A DNA stretch of 10,097 bases, from NCBI GenBank assembly GCA_903871975.1, contig CAIQIY010000148.1, positions 1 to 10,097 of the forward strand, given 5' to 3'. The stretch is from an uncultured Chloroflexota bacterium (GTDB lineage: Bacteria; Chloroflexota; Chloroflexia; Chloroflexales; Roseiflexaceae). The notes under the pieces are model-generated. The model was not told the origin of the DNA. It worked only from the letters and a program-made list of their open reading frames with translations, and searched no databases. The translations under genes were made by a program, and so were the position numbers. Numbering within the stretch: the first letter of the stretch is position 1; each line of letters opens with the position of its first letter. Below are positions 1 to 8,165 of the stretch, one piece after another.

Positions 1-718
<718 letters not shown>

Positions 719-738
719 GATATGCGATACCTCGGTCG

Positions 739-3321
739 TCAGGGTGATGGCAACGGCGTCGTCGTCGGTGTCGCAGTGCCAGCGCGACTGCCGAATGGAC
801 GCGGTCGATCAGGGAGTGACCCACGAATGACCTCACCACCATTGACGATATACAAGATCGGCCTGACGCTGCTCTCATCGACGTACAGATCGATCATCTG
901 ATCAAGGACAATGGTATCCGTCGGTTGTGCGCGAATCTGCTGAATGAACGAACCAGTCTCTTTATCGAGCTGAATGATGCGCGATGTGCCACTTTCGAGC
1001 AAAAAGATCGATCCAGCCGGCGAACTTGACACATAGAATCGCGATGCACTGATGATTGGTGGATCAACCGGTGGAATCTCGAATGCGCGATCGAAGACCC
1101 GTTCACCAGTCGGTAGCATCGCAAAGATCAGCACGCGCCCATCGGGCTGCAGCAAGTAGATCTTGCCGTCTACTGCCAGATCAACGACACTCTCGAGGTC
1201 GCGACCACCATCATTCTGGATCCAGGGCAGCGGGAAGTTGCCGTATTCGCCGCTCAGGTAGCGCAGGACATTATCGCGAGTCGCGCCCCACACATACAGA
1301 TTGCCCTGGTAGTTGGCGATCCGGAAGCGATCCGAGACGCGGCCCCACTCTTCGCTGCCGGCGAGGATGCTATAGCTCCAACGTTCACGATTGCGGAAGT
1401 AGAACGTGAACGGCCCATTATCACCCGACTGGGCCACGGCGACGATGTTGTCGAAGCGCCAATCCATGCCACGCACATTCCCGACCGGCACCGGCCCGAC
1501 GATGTCTTCGGGGCGCAGGATGGGCCGTGCCTCGCGGCCCCCTTCCTTTGAGGCGCTGTACAACACGCCCCCGTTGCGGTCGAGGACATACACCGAGCCG
1601 AACGCGACGGTATCGGTGATATCGCTCGGCGGTGGCGGAACGACGACGCTGTCGAACAGGCCACCGGGCAGCGGATGGGTGGTGACGGATTCGAGATCAT
1701 CGAAGTACGTCAGCTTCTGGATGGCTGCCTGTGCGCGCACGAACTCGCGGTTGAGCTCCTCGAATCGGCGCTGGCTCTCGACCGTCGCGGTGATCCGGCC
1801 AGTGGCACGCACCGCATCGAGTGCATTCTCGGCAGTCTGCAGCAATTCGCGTGCTGCAGACTCGTTGGGGGCATCACGCAGTGCTGCCATCGCCTGTTCC
1901 GCCGACACCAGGATGTTGTCGGTATTGCGGATCTCGGTCTCGCGCGAGATGTTGGTGCCATACAGGATCAAGACGGCGACGACGGCGACGATCAGCAGCA
2001 AGAGCTGCCAGGGAAAGGGGGCCGACTGACGCCGATAGCTGAGGCCCTGCGGCCGCGCGACGCTGGTCACGGCATTCGCCGCCCGCCGGTCGTTGCGCCG
2101 CCGCCGCCGCAGCCGGTCGGTCAGGCCATCGCCGACACGCTCGAAGATCGACTGCCGCGGCAGATTCGTCCCGAGTGGGCCCTCGCCAATTCCATTGCGC
2201 GCGCCGCCGCGTTGCATCATCGGCGCGACATCGGCCACATCGCGAACCTCGCTGCGGCGCTCGGGCATGCCGTCGTAGAGGTCCTCGCCGAGCAGTGACG
2301 ACGGCGGAACGCGTGCCGCGAGCCGCTCGGGGATGGTGGGCCCGAGATCAAGTGGCTGTGGCGAGGGCGGGCGCGACCGGAAATCCTGTGGATCCTCGGG
2401 CATCTGCTGCAGCCGCTGCTGCTCGGCTTCCTCGCGCGCGCGGCGTGTCTCGGCGCGGCGGGCACTGGCCTGGGCGACCGGGCTGCGGACGACGTCGAGG
2501 GCCCGGTTGAACGCCTGGGAGACTTGGTGCGATAGTCGGCGGAAGCCGACCGTGAGCCGGGTGCCGACGCTGTTGGTGGCGGTGTCGGGATCGTCGGTCG
2601 CCGATGCGACGGGCAGATGCATCGACAATGTCAGGACGTGGGCGTCGAGCAGATCGTATTCGCGGCAGCGCGTCCGGAGCACGTTGGCCAGGGATGCAGC
2701 ATCGTGGTGTCGCAGCAGCCGTAGTACTTCGGGCCGGTCGAGCGTGGCAGCCAGGTTGCTGCTGCAGCAGAATGCCGCATCGCCCGGCAACATGCGCGAG
2801 CGAAAGAACTCGGGCTCGACTGTCAGGCTGGCACCCAATGCGCCGAGCTTGACCTGGCTGAGCTGGGGTACCGAGCCCCACGTGCCGCTGGCCGGGATGG
2901 CGCGCAATGTGCCACCCGCCAGCACGTACGAGTGCGCGGGGGCGATCTGCGCGATGTACATGTCGTGCTCTTTCAGCACGATGCAGGTCAGCCCGATCAA
3001 TGCGCGGCGCTCGGCCGGTGCGTGGAAGTTCTGTTCGTACAGTACCCGGTTGGACGAGATGATCGCCTTGCGCAGCGATGCCGTCACGCTGAACGAACTG
3101 TCCTCGTAGAAGTGCCGCCGAATGGTTCGCATGATCAGCTGACAGGCCTCGTGACCGCGGAGCGCGTTCTCGAGCACTTCGGCGACGATGTAGAGCTGCC
3201 CCTTGCGCGATTCGGGGGAGAAGAGTGTGGCGGGCGGCGCGACCATCACGAGATCGCTCTCGCTGCGGGCCACACCGCTGATGATCCCGAAATGCCCCGC
3301 GCGCGTCTCGTACCTTGGCAT
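739..3321 (-). CDS. Membrane-anchored PP2C-like (probable pseudophosphatase) protein with extracytoplasmic beta-propeller-like domain
   Basis: The 860-residue protein has four parts. Residues 1-240 follow the pattern of PP2C/PPM phosphatases: a strand LYIVAEV (43-49) where the family has its metal-binding DGMGG strand, helices, then GLTCIVL (110-116) and MYIAQIAPAHSYVL (121-134) at the place of the GDSR strand. The acidic metal ligands are not where expected, so it may be catalytically dead. Residues 240-435 are a charged, low-complexity linker with an Arg/Glu-rich helix (285-306) and a basic run (403-413). A single hydrophobic helix follows at about 438-454, and the basic run suggests the N-terminus is inside. 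Residues 463-540 look helical, and 570-835 show repeated strand patterns such as GSVYVLDRNG and GKIYLLQPDG, like a beta-propeller. The tail is Pro/Thr-rich. The ATG has GAGG eight bases upstream (3330-3333). It is the first gene of a unit with zwf. A signalling or scaffold role is inferred from architecture only. Confidence 0.85.
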   Translation of the reverse strand: MPRYETRAGHFGIISGVARSESDLVMVAPPATLFSPESRKGQLYIVAEVLENALRGHEACQLIMRTIRRHFYEDSSFSVTASLRKAIISSNRVLYEQNFHAPAERRALIGLTCIVLKEHDMYIAQIAPAHSYVLAGGTLRAIPASGTWGSVPQLSQVKLGALGASLTVEPEFFRSRMLPGDAAFCCSSNLAATLDRPEVLRLLRHHDAASLANVLRTRCREYDLLDAHVLTLSMHLPVASATDDPDTATNSVGTRLTVGFRRLSHQVSQAFNRALDVVRSPVAQASARRAETRRAREEAEQQRLQQMPEDPQDFRSRPPSPQPLDLGPTIPERLAARVPPSSLLGEDLYDGMPERRSEVRDVADVAPMMQRGGARNGIGEGPLGTNLPRQSIFERVGDGLTDRLRRRRRNDRRAANAVTSVARPQGLSYRRQSAPFPWQLLLLIVAVVAVLILYGTNISRETEIRNTDNILVSAEQAMAALRDAPNESAARELLQTAENALDAVRATGRITATVESQRRFEELNREFVRAQAAIQKLTYFDDLESVTTHPLPGGLFDSVVVPPPPSDITDTVAFGSVYVLDRNGGVLYSASKEGGREARPILRPEDIVGPVPVGNVRGMDWRFDNIVAVAQSGDNGPFTFYFRNRERWSYSILAGSEEWGRVSDRFRIANYQGNLYVWGATRDNVLRYLSGEYGNFPLPWIQNDGGRDLESVVDLAVDGKIYLLQPDGRVLIFAMLPTGERVFDRAFEIPPVDPPIISASRFYVSSSPAGSIFLLESGTSRIIQLDKETGSFIQQIRAQPTDTIVLDQMIDLYVDESSVRPILYIVNGGEVIRGSLPDRPRPFGSRAGTATPTTTPLPSP

Positions 3322-3329
3322 GGACGAAG

Positions 3330-3333
3330 CCTC
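3330..3333 (-). promoter_or_regulatory. Ribosome binding site of the PP2C-like gene
   Basis: GAGG on the minus strand, eight bases before the ATG at 3319-3321. It supports this start. Confidence 0.7.
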
Positions 3334-3354
3334 GTTCGTAGCCGTTATGCGGTC

Positions 3355-3363
3355 ATTATACCA
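3355..3363 (-). promoter_or_regulatory. Extended -10 promoter of the PP2C-like gene and zwf
   Basis: Read on the minus strand the sequence is TGGTATAAT: a perfect TATAAT (3355-3360) preceded by the TGn extension. At 17-base spacing the -35 position reads ATGATC (3378-3383), a poor match, so recognition would depend on the extended -10. Transcription would start near 3348, leaving a leader of about 27 bases that contains the Shine-Dalgarno site. This is sequence inference only. Confidence 0.7.
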
Positions 3364-3390
3364 CCGACCGGCCTGATGATCATGGAGCTC

Positions 3391-3517
3391 GCCACGCCGT
3401 GGCGCGACACCCCCGTTCCTGTGATGGGGCAGCGGGTCGAGTGCGTAGGTGCATCGCGATGCCGTTCGGTTCAGCGCTGCGTCGCGCGCGATCGACGCAG
3501 GCCTGTGCCGTCGACGG
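3391..3517. repeat. Cluster of inverted repeats in the divergent intergenic region
   Basis: Four perfect dyads lie between the two outward promoters. They are GCCACG-C-CGTGGC (3391-3403); the uninterrupted 12-base palindrome GCATCGCGATGC (3451-3462); CTGCGTCG/CGACGCAG with an 8-base loop (3477-3500); and the palindrome CCGTCGACGG (3508-3517). In addition, the 11-mer GCGTCGCGCGC occurs at 3479-3489 and again at 3523-3533, 44 bases apart. If the promoters are right, none of these lies in either transcript, so operator sites are the simplest reading. A small RNA is an alternative. High GC content makes short dyads common by chance. The rest of the 332-base region holds no convincing gene. Confidence 0.45.
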
Positions 3518-3616
3518 GGCGAGCGTCGCGCGCCATCACGTCAGCGCCCATGGCTGCGGGCGCCGTTCGCCTGCGGTGGCCTGCGCGGCGGATACGTCTG
3601 CGCCAACCGGCCTGCG

Positions 3617-3625
3617 TGGTATACT
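3617..3625 (+). promoter_or_regulatory. Extended -10 promoter of the DUF6624-like gene
   Basis: TGGTATACT, with TATACT at 3620-3625 and the TGn extension at 3617-3619, closely matches the divergent promoter at 3355-3363. The -35 position at 17-base spacing (3597-3602, TCTGCG) is poor. Transcription would start near 3632, about 22 bases before the GTG start at 3654, which is one reason to reject start codons further upstream. Confidence 0.65.
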
Positions 3626-3653
3626 CGGGGGGACGACAACACGGAGGGCCGAA

Positions 3654-4148
3654 GTGGATCCAGGGAATCTCGAAGACCCGAGCGCCGAGCTCGAGCGCCT
3701 CGCCGATGAGCAACTTGACGCCAACGATGCCGAGGGTGCCGATTCCGGCGGCAGTGCGGCGCGTGCCCGACGGTGTGCCCGTGTGCTCGCGCTCTATGCC
3801 GCCGGCGCTGTGGATTCGCGTGCCGATGCGTATCACGCAGCGTGTGTGTTGCTCTACAGTACCGAGGCAGCACACATTGACCTCGCCGCGACACTGGCAC
3901 GTGGCGCAGCACGCCGCGGCGAGGATCGTGCCTGGCCGATCATCGCCGCGGCTGTCGATCGTGCACACCTGGCCCGTGGCCAGCGGCAACGGTTCGGCAC
4001 GCAGTTCGTGCGCCAGGGGAAGCGCTGGGTCGTGGCACCGGTCGATCCCGCAGTGAGCGATGCGCTCCGCGCGTTCTATGCCGTGCCACCACTGTGGGTC
4101 CTGCACCAGAGTGCCGCCCAGTTGCAACGCGACGACGAGCGCGCCTGA
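3654..4148 (+). CDS. Small DUF6624-like protein of unknown function
   Basis: A 164-residue soluble protein with no signal peptide or membrane segment. The first 35 residues are acidic. The rest is helical and rich in Ala and Arg. The motif AAAVDRAHLARG (98-109) runs into QRQRFGTQF (110-118), and is followed by RWVVAPVDPAVSD (124-136) and VPPL (144-147). This order matches what I recall of the DUF6624 family, in which a DR-x-L-x-x-G-x-x-Q-x-x-GTQF block precedes a DP-x-x-x-D-x-x-R segment. Molecular function is not known. The GTG at 3654 was chosen because GGAGGG (3643-3648) sits five bases upstream and the candidate promoter just before that. The frame is open back to an ATG at 3399, but that start would lie upstream of the promoter. 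Translation ends 37 bases before the acyl-CoA dehydrogenase gene, so the two may be co-transcribed. Confidence 0.75.
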   Translation: MDPGNLEDPSAELERLADEQLDANDAEGADSGGSAARARRCARVLALYAAGAVDSRADAYHAACVLLYSTEAAHIDLAATLARGAARRGEDRAWPIIAAAVDRAHLARGQRQRFGTQFVRQGKRWVVAPVDPAVSDALRAFYAVPPLWVLHQSAAQLQRDDERA

Positions 4149-4185
4149 GTGCATCCCGGCTCCGCCACCAGCATGAGGGAGAGCG

Positions 4186-5433
4186 ATGGACTTCACCGCC
4201 AATTACGACATGTTCCTCGGCGACGAGCACGAACTCCTGCGCCGTACCGTCCGCGAGTACGCCGAACGCGAGGTGGCGCCCCACATTCGCGAATGGGATC
4301 GCAGCGGCGCGCACGCCGACGGTGCCGAGACGCGCGGCCACATCCGGCCGGTGTTGCGCCGCATGGCCGACATGGGCCTGCTGGGCATCTGTTTCCCGAC
4401 CAGCCTCGGCGGTGCCGGGATGGACTACCTGGCGCTGGCGGTGGTCTGCGAAGAACTCGAGCGCGTCGATAGTTTTCTGCGCGTGATCATGAGTGTACAC
4501 ACCGGGCTCAACTCGATGACGCTGTTCCAGTGGGGCACCGAGGAGCAACAGCGGCGCTTTCTGGTGCCACAGGCGACCGGTGAGCGCATCGCCGCCTATG
4601 GCCTGACCGAGCCCGACAGCGGCACCGATGCCGGTGCACTGCGCATGACGGCACGGCGCGATGGCACCGACTACATCCTCAACGGCGAGAAGATCTGGAT
4701 CAGCCTGGCCGACGTCGCGGATACGTTTCTGGTCTTCGCCCGCACCGATCCCGACGCCGGCAATCGTGGCATTTCCTGCTTCATCGTCGACCGCGACATG
4801 CCTGGGTTCTCGAGCGCACCGCTGCACGGCAAGCTGGGCGTCCGTGCCGGCAATACCGGTGCCATCGTGCTGCAGGATGTCCGCGTCTCGGCAGATCGGC
4901 GGCTCGGCGCCGAGGGCGAGGGGTTCAAGATCGCGATGTCGGCGATCGACAGCGGTCGCTTCACGGTGGCCGCCGGTGCGACTGGCCTGTTGCAGGCGGC
5001 GCTCGAGGCCAGCGTGCGCTATTCGCTGCAACGCCATACCTTCGGTGTGCCGATCGCCGAGCACCAGCTGGTCAAACGCATGATCAGCCACATGGTTCGC
5101 AAACTCGACACCAGCCGGTTGCTGGTGTATCGCGCAGGTTGGATGAAGAACCAGGGGCGCCGCAATACGCGCGAGACGACGCTGGCCAAGTGGCATGCGA
5201 CGGTCAGTTCGTTCGAGGCCGCCGATGACGCCATCCAGATCCATGGGGCGTATGGCTACAGCGACGAGTACCCGGTCGAGCGCTATCTGCGCAATGCGCG
5301 CGGCGCCATCATCTACGAGGGAACCCGCGAGCTGCAGGAGCTGTTGCAGGCGGATTTTGCGCTGGACGTGCGCGGTAATCCGCCGTTGCGCTGCGAGCTG
5401 CCGGCCTACGACGAGGTGCGCTGGAATGCGTGA
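4186..5433 (+). CDS. Acyl-CoA dehydrogenase (canonical, FAD-dependent)
   Basis: The product is a 415-residue flavoenzyme of the family that introduces the alpha-beta double bond into acyl-CoA and passes electrons to electron-transfer flavoprotein, as in beta-oxidation or branched-chain amino acid breakdown. Both family signatures are present: GLTEPDSGTDAG (139-150) and, near the C-terminus, QIHGAYGYSDEYPVERYLRN (351-370). The catalytic base is E378 in IIYEGTRELQ, the position used by short- and medium-chain enzymes. The chain-length preference cannot be told from sequence alone. It runs about 25 residues past the usual end, with a polar tail (391-415) that I do not recognise. The ATG is preceded by GAGGGAGA (4175-4182). 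The gene starts 37 bases after the DUF6624-like gene and is followed by a 373-base gap. Confidence 0.93.
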   Translation: MDFTANYDMFLGDEHELLRRTVREYAEREVAPHIREWDRSGAHADGAETRGHIRPVLRRMADMGLLGICFPTSLGGAGMDYLALAVVCEELERVDSFLRVIMSVHTGLNSMTLFQWGTEEQQRRFLVPQATGERIAAYGLTEPDSGTDAGALRMTARRDGTDYILNGEKIWISLADVADTFLVFARTDPDAGNRGISCFIVDRDMPGFSSAPLHGKLGVRAGNTGAIVLQDVRVSADRRLGAEGEGFKIAMSAIDSGRFTVAAGATGLLQAALEASVRYSLQRHTFGVPIAEHQLVKRMISHMVRKLDTSRLLVYRAGWMKNQGRRNTRETTLAKWHATVSSFEAADDAIQIHGAYGYSDEYPVERYLRNARGAIIYEGTRELQELLQADFALDVRGNPPLRCELPAYDEVRWNA

Positions 5434-5806
5434 CGGCGCTGGCTGGCCGGTGCTCGTCGTCCGTGATGCCGCCTGGCGCCGCAGCGGGTGATCGTGTCGG
5501 CTGGTGTGCTGCAAGAGCTGCCATGGAGCTCGCTCGCGATCGTGCTGATCACCGGCCACAGGCCGATCCGCTGTCGCCAGCCGAGCTCCAGCGTGGCCCG
5601 AACAGGCCTATCCGGGAGTCTGCGACGCGTGCGGCGTTCGAGTGTAGGCCGATGCCTTCCCCCATCGTGCTCGCATGGCACGCACTGCCCGGGCGCGTGT
5701 GGGAAGGCGCGGCGATGGTACGGCGCTCGGGGGCCGGCTGGCAGGCGGTGCATTCGTCGGTGTGATGTGGTGGCGTGGCACGCCCTGAAGATCCGGGAGG
5801 CATGCT
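5434..5806 (+). other. 373-base gap with no convincing gene
   Basis: This stretch separates the acyl-CoA dehydrogenase from DUF2891. A plus-strand frame opens at GTG 5430, overlapping the dehydrogenase stop, and runs to 5765 (111 codons). It lacks a Shine-Dalgarno site, has an odd composition rich in Arg, Ala and Trp, and uses more codons ending in A or T than its neighbours. A second frame from ATG 5426 ends after 21 codons, and a third is open from 5488. The most gene-like stretch seems to move from one frame to another, which could mean a decayed gene, but I recognise no family. No TATAAT-like box, clear terminator or RNA gene was seen. The end of the gap carries the GGGAGG ribosome binding site (5795-5800) of DUF2891. 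Confidence 0.4.
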
Positions 5807-6844
5807 GTGCAGGCGAGCGCTGAGGAACGTGCCCTGCTGTGTCAGATCATTCCGCTCACATTGCAGCATGTGGTTCGTGAGTATCCGCACGGTGCATTCT
5901 GCCATTGGCACAGCGCTGCCGACGCGCCGCCCGATCGGCCGGCGCGGCGCCATCCGGCGTTCCATGGCTGCTACGACTGGCATTCGGCGGTGCACGCGCA
6001 CTGGCAGCTGGTGCGTGCCGTGCGTCGCTGGCCCGACGCGCCGTTTGCCGGTGCAGCCATCGCACAGCTCGATGCGCACCTGGCGCCGGCACCGCTGCGC
6101 GCCGAGCTCGAGTTCGCGCTGACACGCCCGGCGTTCGAACTCCCCTATGGCATGGCCTGGGTGCTGCAGCTCGCCGCCGAAGTGCGCAGCGAGCCGGTCG
6201 AACCCTTCAGCCGCTGGGCTGCAGCCCTGGCGCCACTCGAACGCCATGCCGCCACGCGCATCGCTGCGCTGCTCATCCGACTCCCCCGGCCGGTACGGAG
6301 TGGTGTGCATCCCCAGACGGCCTTCGCCATGGGGCTGGCGTGGGACTGGGCGCGCACCGTGGGCGACACGGCGATGCTGGAGTTGATCGCCCACCATGCG
6401 CGCCGGTTCTTTCTCGCCGATCAGGCGGCGCCGCTGGCCTACGAGCCATCTGCCGGTGATTTCCTGTCGCCGACGCTCGCCGAAGCCGATCTGCTGCGGC
6501 GTGTGCTGAGCCGCACGAGTTTCAGCGAATGGCTGTGGGCATTCCTCGGCGATGCCCAGTGCGAAGGGCTGATCGAGGCGCTCGCGCCGGTGCGTGTGGC
6601 CGATCCGGCCGACGGCCATCTGGCGCACTTCGCGGGGCTGAATCTGAGCCGCGCCTGGATGCTCGAGGCGATCGCTGCCGCCCTGCCCGAAGATGATCCG
6701 CGCGTCGCAGGATTACGGCACATCGCCGCCGAACACCGCCGCGTCGGCCTGCCCGAGGCGCTCCACGCCGATTACATGGTATCGCACTGGGCGCCGACAT
6801 TCGCGCTGTACCTGGTCTCGCAGCGTGGCCTGCAACCCGGCTGA
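5807..6844 (+). CDS. DUF2891 family protein
   Basis: A 345-residue soluble protein whose conserved blocks match the DUF2891 family. They are HPAFHGCYDWHSAVHAHW (49-66), RSGVHPQTAFAMGLAWDWA (164-182), YEPSAGDFLSPTLAEADLL (212-230), HFAGLNLSRAWML (274-286) and DYMVSHWAPTFALYL (322-336). Conserved His, Trp, Glu and Asp residues spaced along a helical protein suggest an alpha/alpha-toroid, as in some glycoside-processing enzymes. That is my recollection of the family, and the reaction is not established. The GTG start is chosen because GGGAGG (5795-5800) lies six bases before it. An ATG at 5802 is out of frame. The stop is 20 bases before the second acyl-CoA dehydrogenase-fold gene, so the two are very likely co-transcribed. 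There is no signal peptide, so it should act in the cytoplasm. Confidence 0.88.
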   Translation: MQASAEERALLCQIIPLTLQHVVREYPHGAFCHWHSAADAPPDRPARRHPAFHGCYDWHSAVHAHWQLVRAVRRWPDAPFAGAAIAQLDAHLAPAPLRAELEFALTRPAFELPYGMAWVLQLAAEVRSEPVEPFSRWAAALAPLERHAATRIAALLIRLPRPVRSGVHPQTAFAMGLAWDWARTVGDTAMLELIAHHARRFFLADQAAPLAYEPSAGDFLSPTLAEADLLRRVLSRTSFSEWLWAFLGDAQCEGLIEALAPVRVADPADGHLAHFAGLNLSRAWMLEAIAAALPEDDPRVAGLRHIAAEHRRVGLPEALHADYMVSHWAPTFALYLVSQRGLQPG

Positions 6845-6864
6845 ACGACGAGAGGAGCATTGCG

Positions 6865-8064
6865 ATGACGATGACCGACCTGACGCACCCGGCACAGCAC
6901 CGCGCGCTCGATACCATGGTCGATGCCGTCGCCGCACGTTGCGCGGCACGGGTCGTGGAGCACGACCCGACCGGGGCGTTCGTGCATGAGAATTACCACG
7001 ATCTGCATCAATCGGGCTACCTGCGGCTGGTCATTCCGCGCGAGTATGGTGGCGATGGCGCCGATGTCGCCACGATGGTGCGGGCGCAGGAGCGGCTCGG
7101 TCGCGGCGATGGCGCGACAGCGATGGCAGTGGCGATGCTGGTGCAACTGATCGGGCGATTGGCCGAAGACCGCCCCTGGCCCGAGCCGGTATTTGCCGCG
7201 GTGTGCCGCGAACTGGCACAGTCCGGTGGGCTGATCAACACGGTCGTCACCGAGGCAGACCTCGGCAGCGTCTCGCGCGGTGGCGTGCCGGCGACGCGCG
7301 CCGAGCCGGTGGCGGGTGGCTGGCGCATCAGTGGGCATAAGCTCTTCGCCAGCGGCGGCCCGGCGCTGCGCTTTCTGGTGACGGGCGTCACGCTGCCGGC
7401 TGATGCCGCGGCACCCAATGGGTGGACCGCCAATGCGATCGTGCGCGCCGATGCGCCCGGGTTGCGCTTCGCCGATACCTGGCGCGATAGCCTGGCGGTG
7501 CGCACCAGCGGCAACGACGACGTGATCTTCGATGGTGTCTTCGTGCCCGACGACTGGGTCGTGGATCGGCGGGCGATCGGCGCAGCGGCCGGGCGTGCTG
7601 CGCCGAATGCCTGGGGGCTGACGGTGGCCGCCGGGTACCTCGGCGTCGGCCAGGCGGCTGTCGATGGCGCGTGTCGCTATGCCCACGAGCGTGTGCCGAC
7701 CTCGCTCGGCCAACCGATCGCGACTCTGCCGCACATCCAGCAGCTGATCGGCGAGATGGCCGCGCAGATCGTCGCGGCCCGCAGCCTGCTGTACGATGTC
7801 GCGGCCCGCTGGGCGCAGTCGCCAGCCGAACGGCCACACCTGGGACCGCACATCGCCGCGGCCAAATATATCGCGACCAATGCGGCATGCCGCGCCAGCG
7901 AGCTCGCGCTGCGCGTCGCCGGCGGGTTCGGCCTGACGCGTGCGCTGCCGCTCGAGCGCTACTTCCGCGATGCGCGCGCCGGGTTGTACCATCCGCCGCA
8001 GGACGATCTGGCACTGGGGATCATCGGCCGTGGTGCGCTCGCCGGTGCATTCGCCGATGACTGA
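6865..8064 (+). CDS. Acyl-CoA dehydrogenase-fold flavoprotein lacking the canonical catalytic glutamate
   Basis: A 399-residue member of the acyl-CoA dehydrogenase superfamily. VVTEADLGSVSRGG (127-140) matches the first flavin-binding block, GGWRISGHKLFASGG (151-165) the following beta-domain motif, and VAGGFGLTRALPLERYFRDA (351-370) the C-terminal signature. Where classical enzymes have YEGT, this one reads LYHPPQDD (374-381), so the usual Glu base is absent. Such sequences occur in divergent branches that include flavin monooxygenases of the DszC/hydroxylase type and uncharacterised dehydrogenases, so the reaction could be oxygenation or a different desaturation. A strong AGAGGAG (6851-6857) sits seven bases before the ATG. 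The start is 20 bases after DUF2891, indicating one transcript. It is clearly not a recent duplicate of the dehydrogenase at 4186-5433, because the two match only in the general family motifs. Confidence 0.88.
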   Translation: MTMTDLTHPAQHRALDTMVDAVAARCAARVVEHDPTGAFVHENYHDLHQSGYLRLVIPREYGGDGADVATMVRAQERLGRGDGATAMAVAMLVQLIGRLAEDRPWPEPVFAAVCRELAQSGGLINTVVTEADLGSVSRGGVPATRAEPVAGGWRISGHKLFASGGPALRFLVTGVTLPADAAAPNGWTANAIVRADAPGLRFADTWRDSLAVRTSGNDDVIFDGVFVPDDWVVDRRAIGAAAGRAAPNAWGLTVAAGYLGVGQAAVDGACRYAHERVPTSLGQPIATLPHIQQLIGEMAAQIVAARSLLYDVAARWAQSPAERPHLGPHIAAAKYIATNAACRASELALRVAGGFGLTRALPLERYFRDARAGLYHPPQDDLALGIIGRGALAGAFADD

Positions 8065-8134
8065 AGCCATGCTGTCGTACGGCTGGTTCCCTGCCGTGGA
8101 CGCCGAACGAACCGGCGCTGCCATCGATCGATGA

Positions 8135-8153
8135 CGGCGGCAGCGCACCGCCG
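8135..8153 (+). promoter_or_regulatory. GC hairpin just before the transporter ribosome binding site
   Basis: CGGCGG (8135-8140) and CCGCCG (8148-8153) form a perfect 6-bp stem around a 7-base loop in the 101-base gap between the flavoprotein and transporter genes. The stem's last base touches the GGGAAGG ribosome binding site (8153-8159). No T-run follows, so this is not a classical terminator. It might influence transporter translation or be chance in GC-rich DNA. I see no promoter in the gap. Confidence 0.3.
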
Positions 8154-8165
8154 GGAAGGCCCATC

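Noticed and set aside
3399..3653. Upstream extension of the DUF6624-like gene to the ATG at 3399
   Set aside because: The extension crosses the predicted promoter, has an Arg-rich noise-like composition, and the GTG at 3654 has a strong ribosome binding site.
3381..5533. 12-mer CATGGAGCTCGC found at 3381-3392 and 5522-5533
   Set aside because: Both copies are intergenic, but a few 12-base matches are expected by chance in a window of this size, and the flanks do not match.
3940..5559. 539-codon open frame on the minus strand opposite the acyl-CoA dehydrogenase
   Set aside because: It is antisense to a gene with unmistakable family motifs. Its protein is rich in Arg, His and Ala without recognisable domains. 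Long antisense frames are expected in GC-rich genes.
8057..8134. 25-codon plus-strand frame overlapping the stop of the second flavoprotein
   Set aside because: It has no Shine-Dalgarno site and mixed third-base use, and it is too short to support.
6772..8148. 458-codon open frame on the minus strand opposite the second flavoprotein
   Set aside because: Same reason: it mirrors a well-supported gene, with no domain and no ribosome binding site of note.
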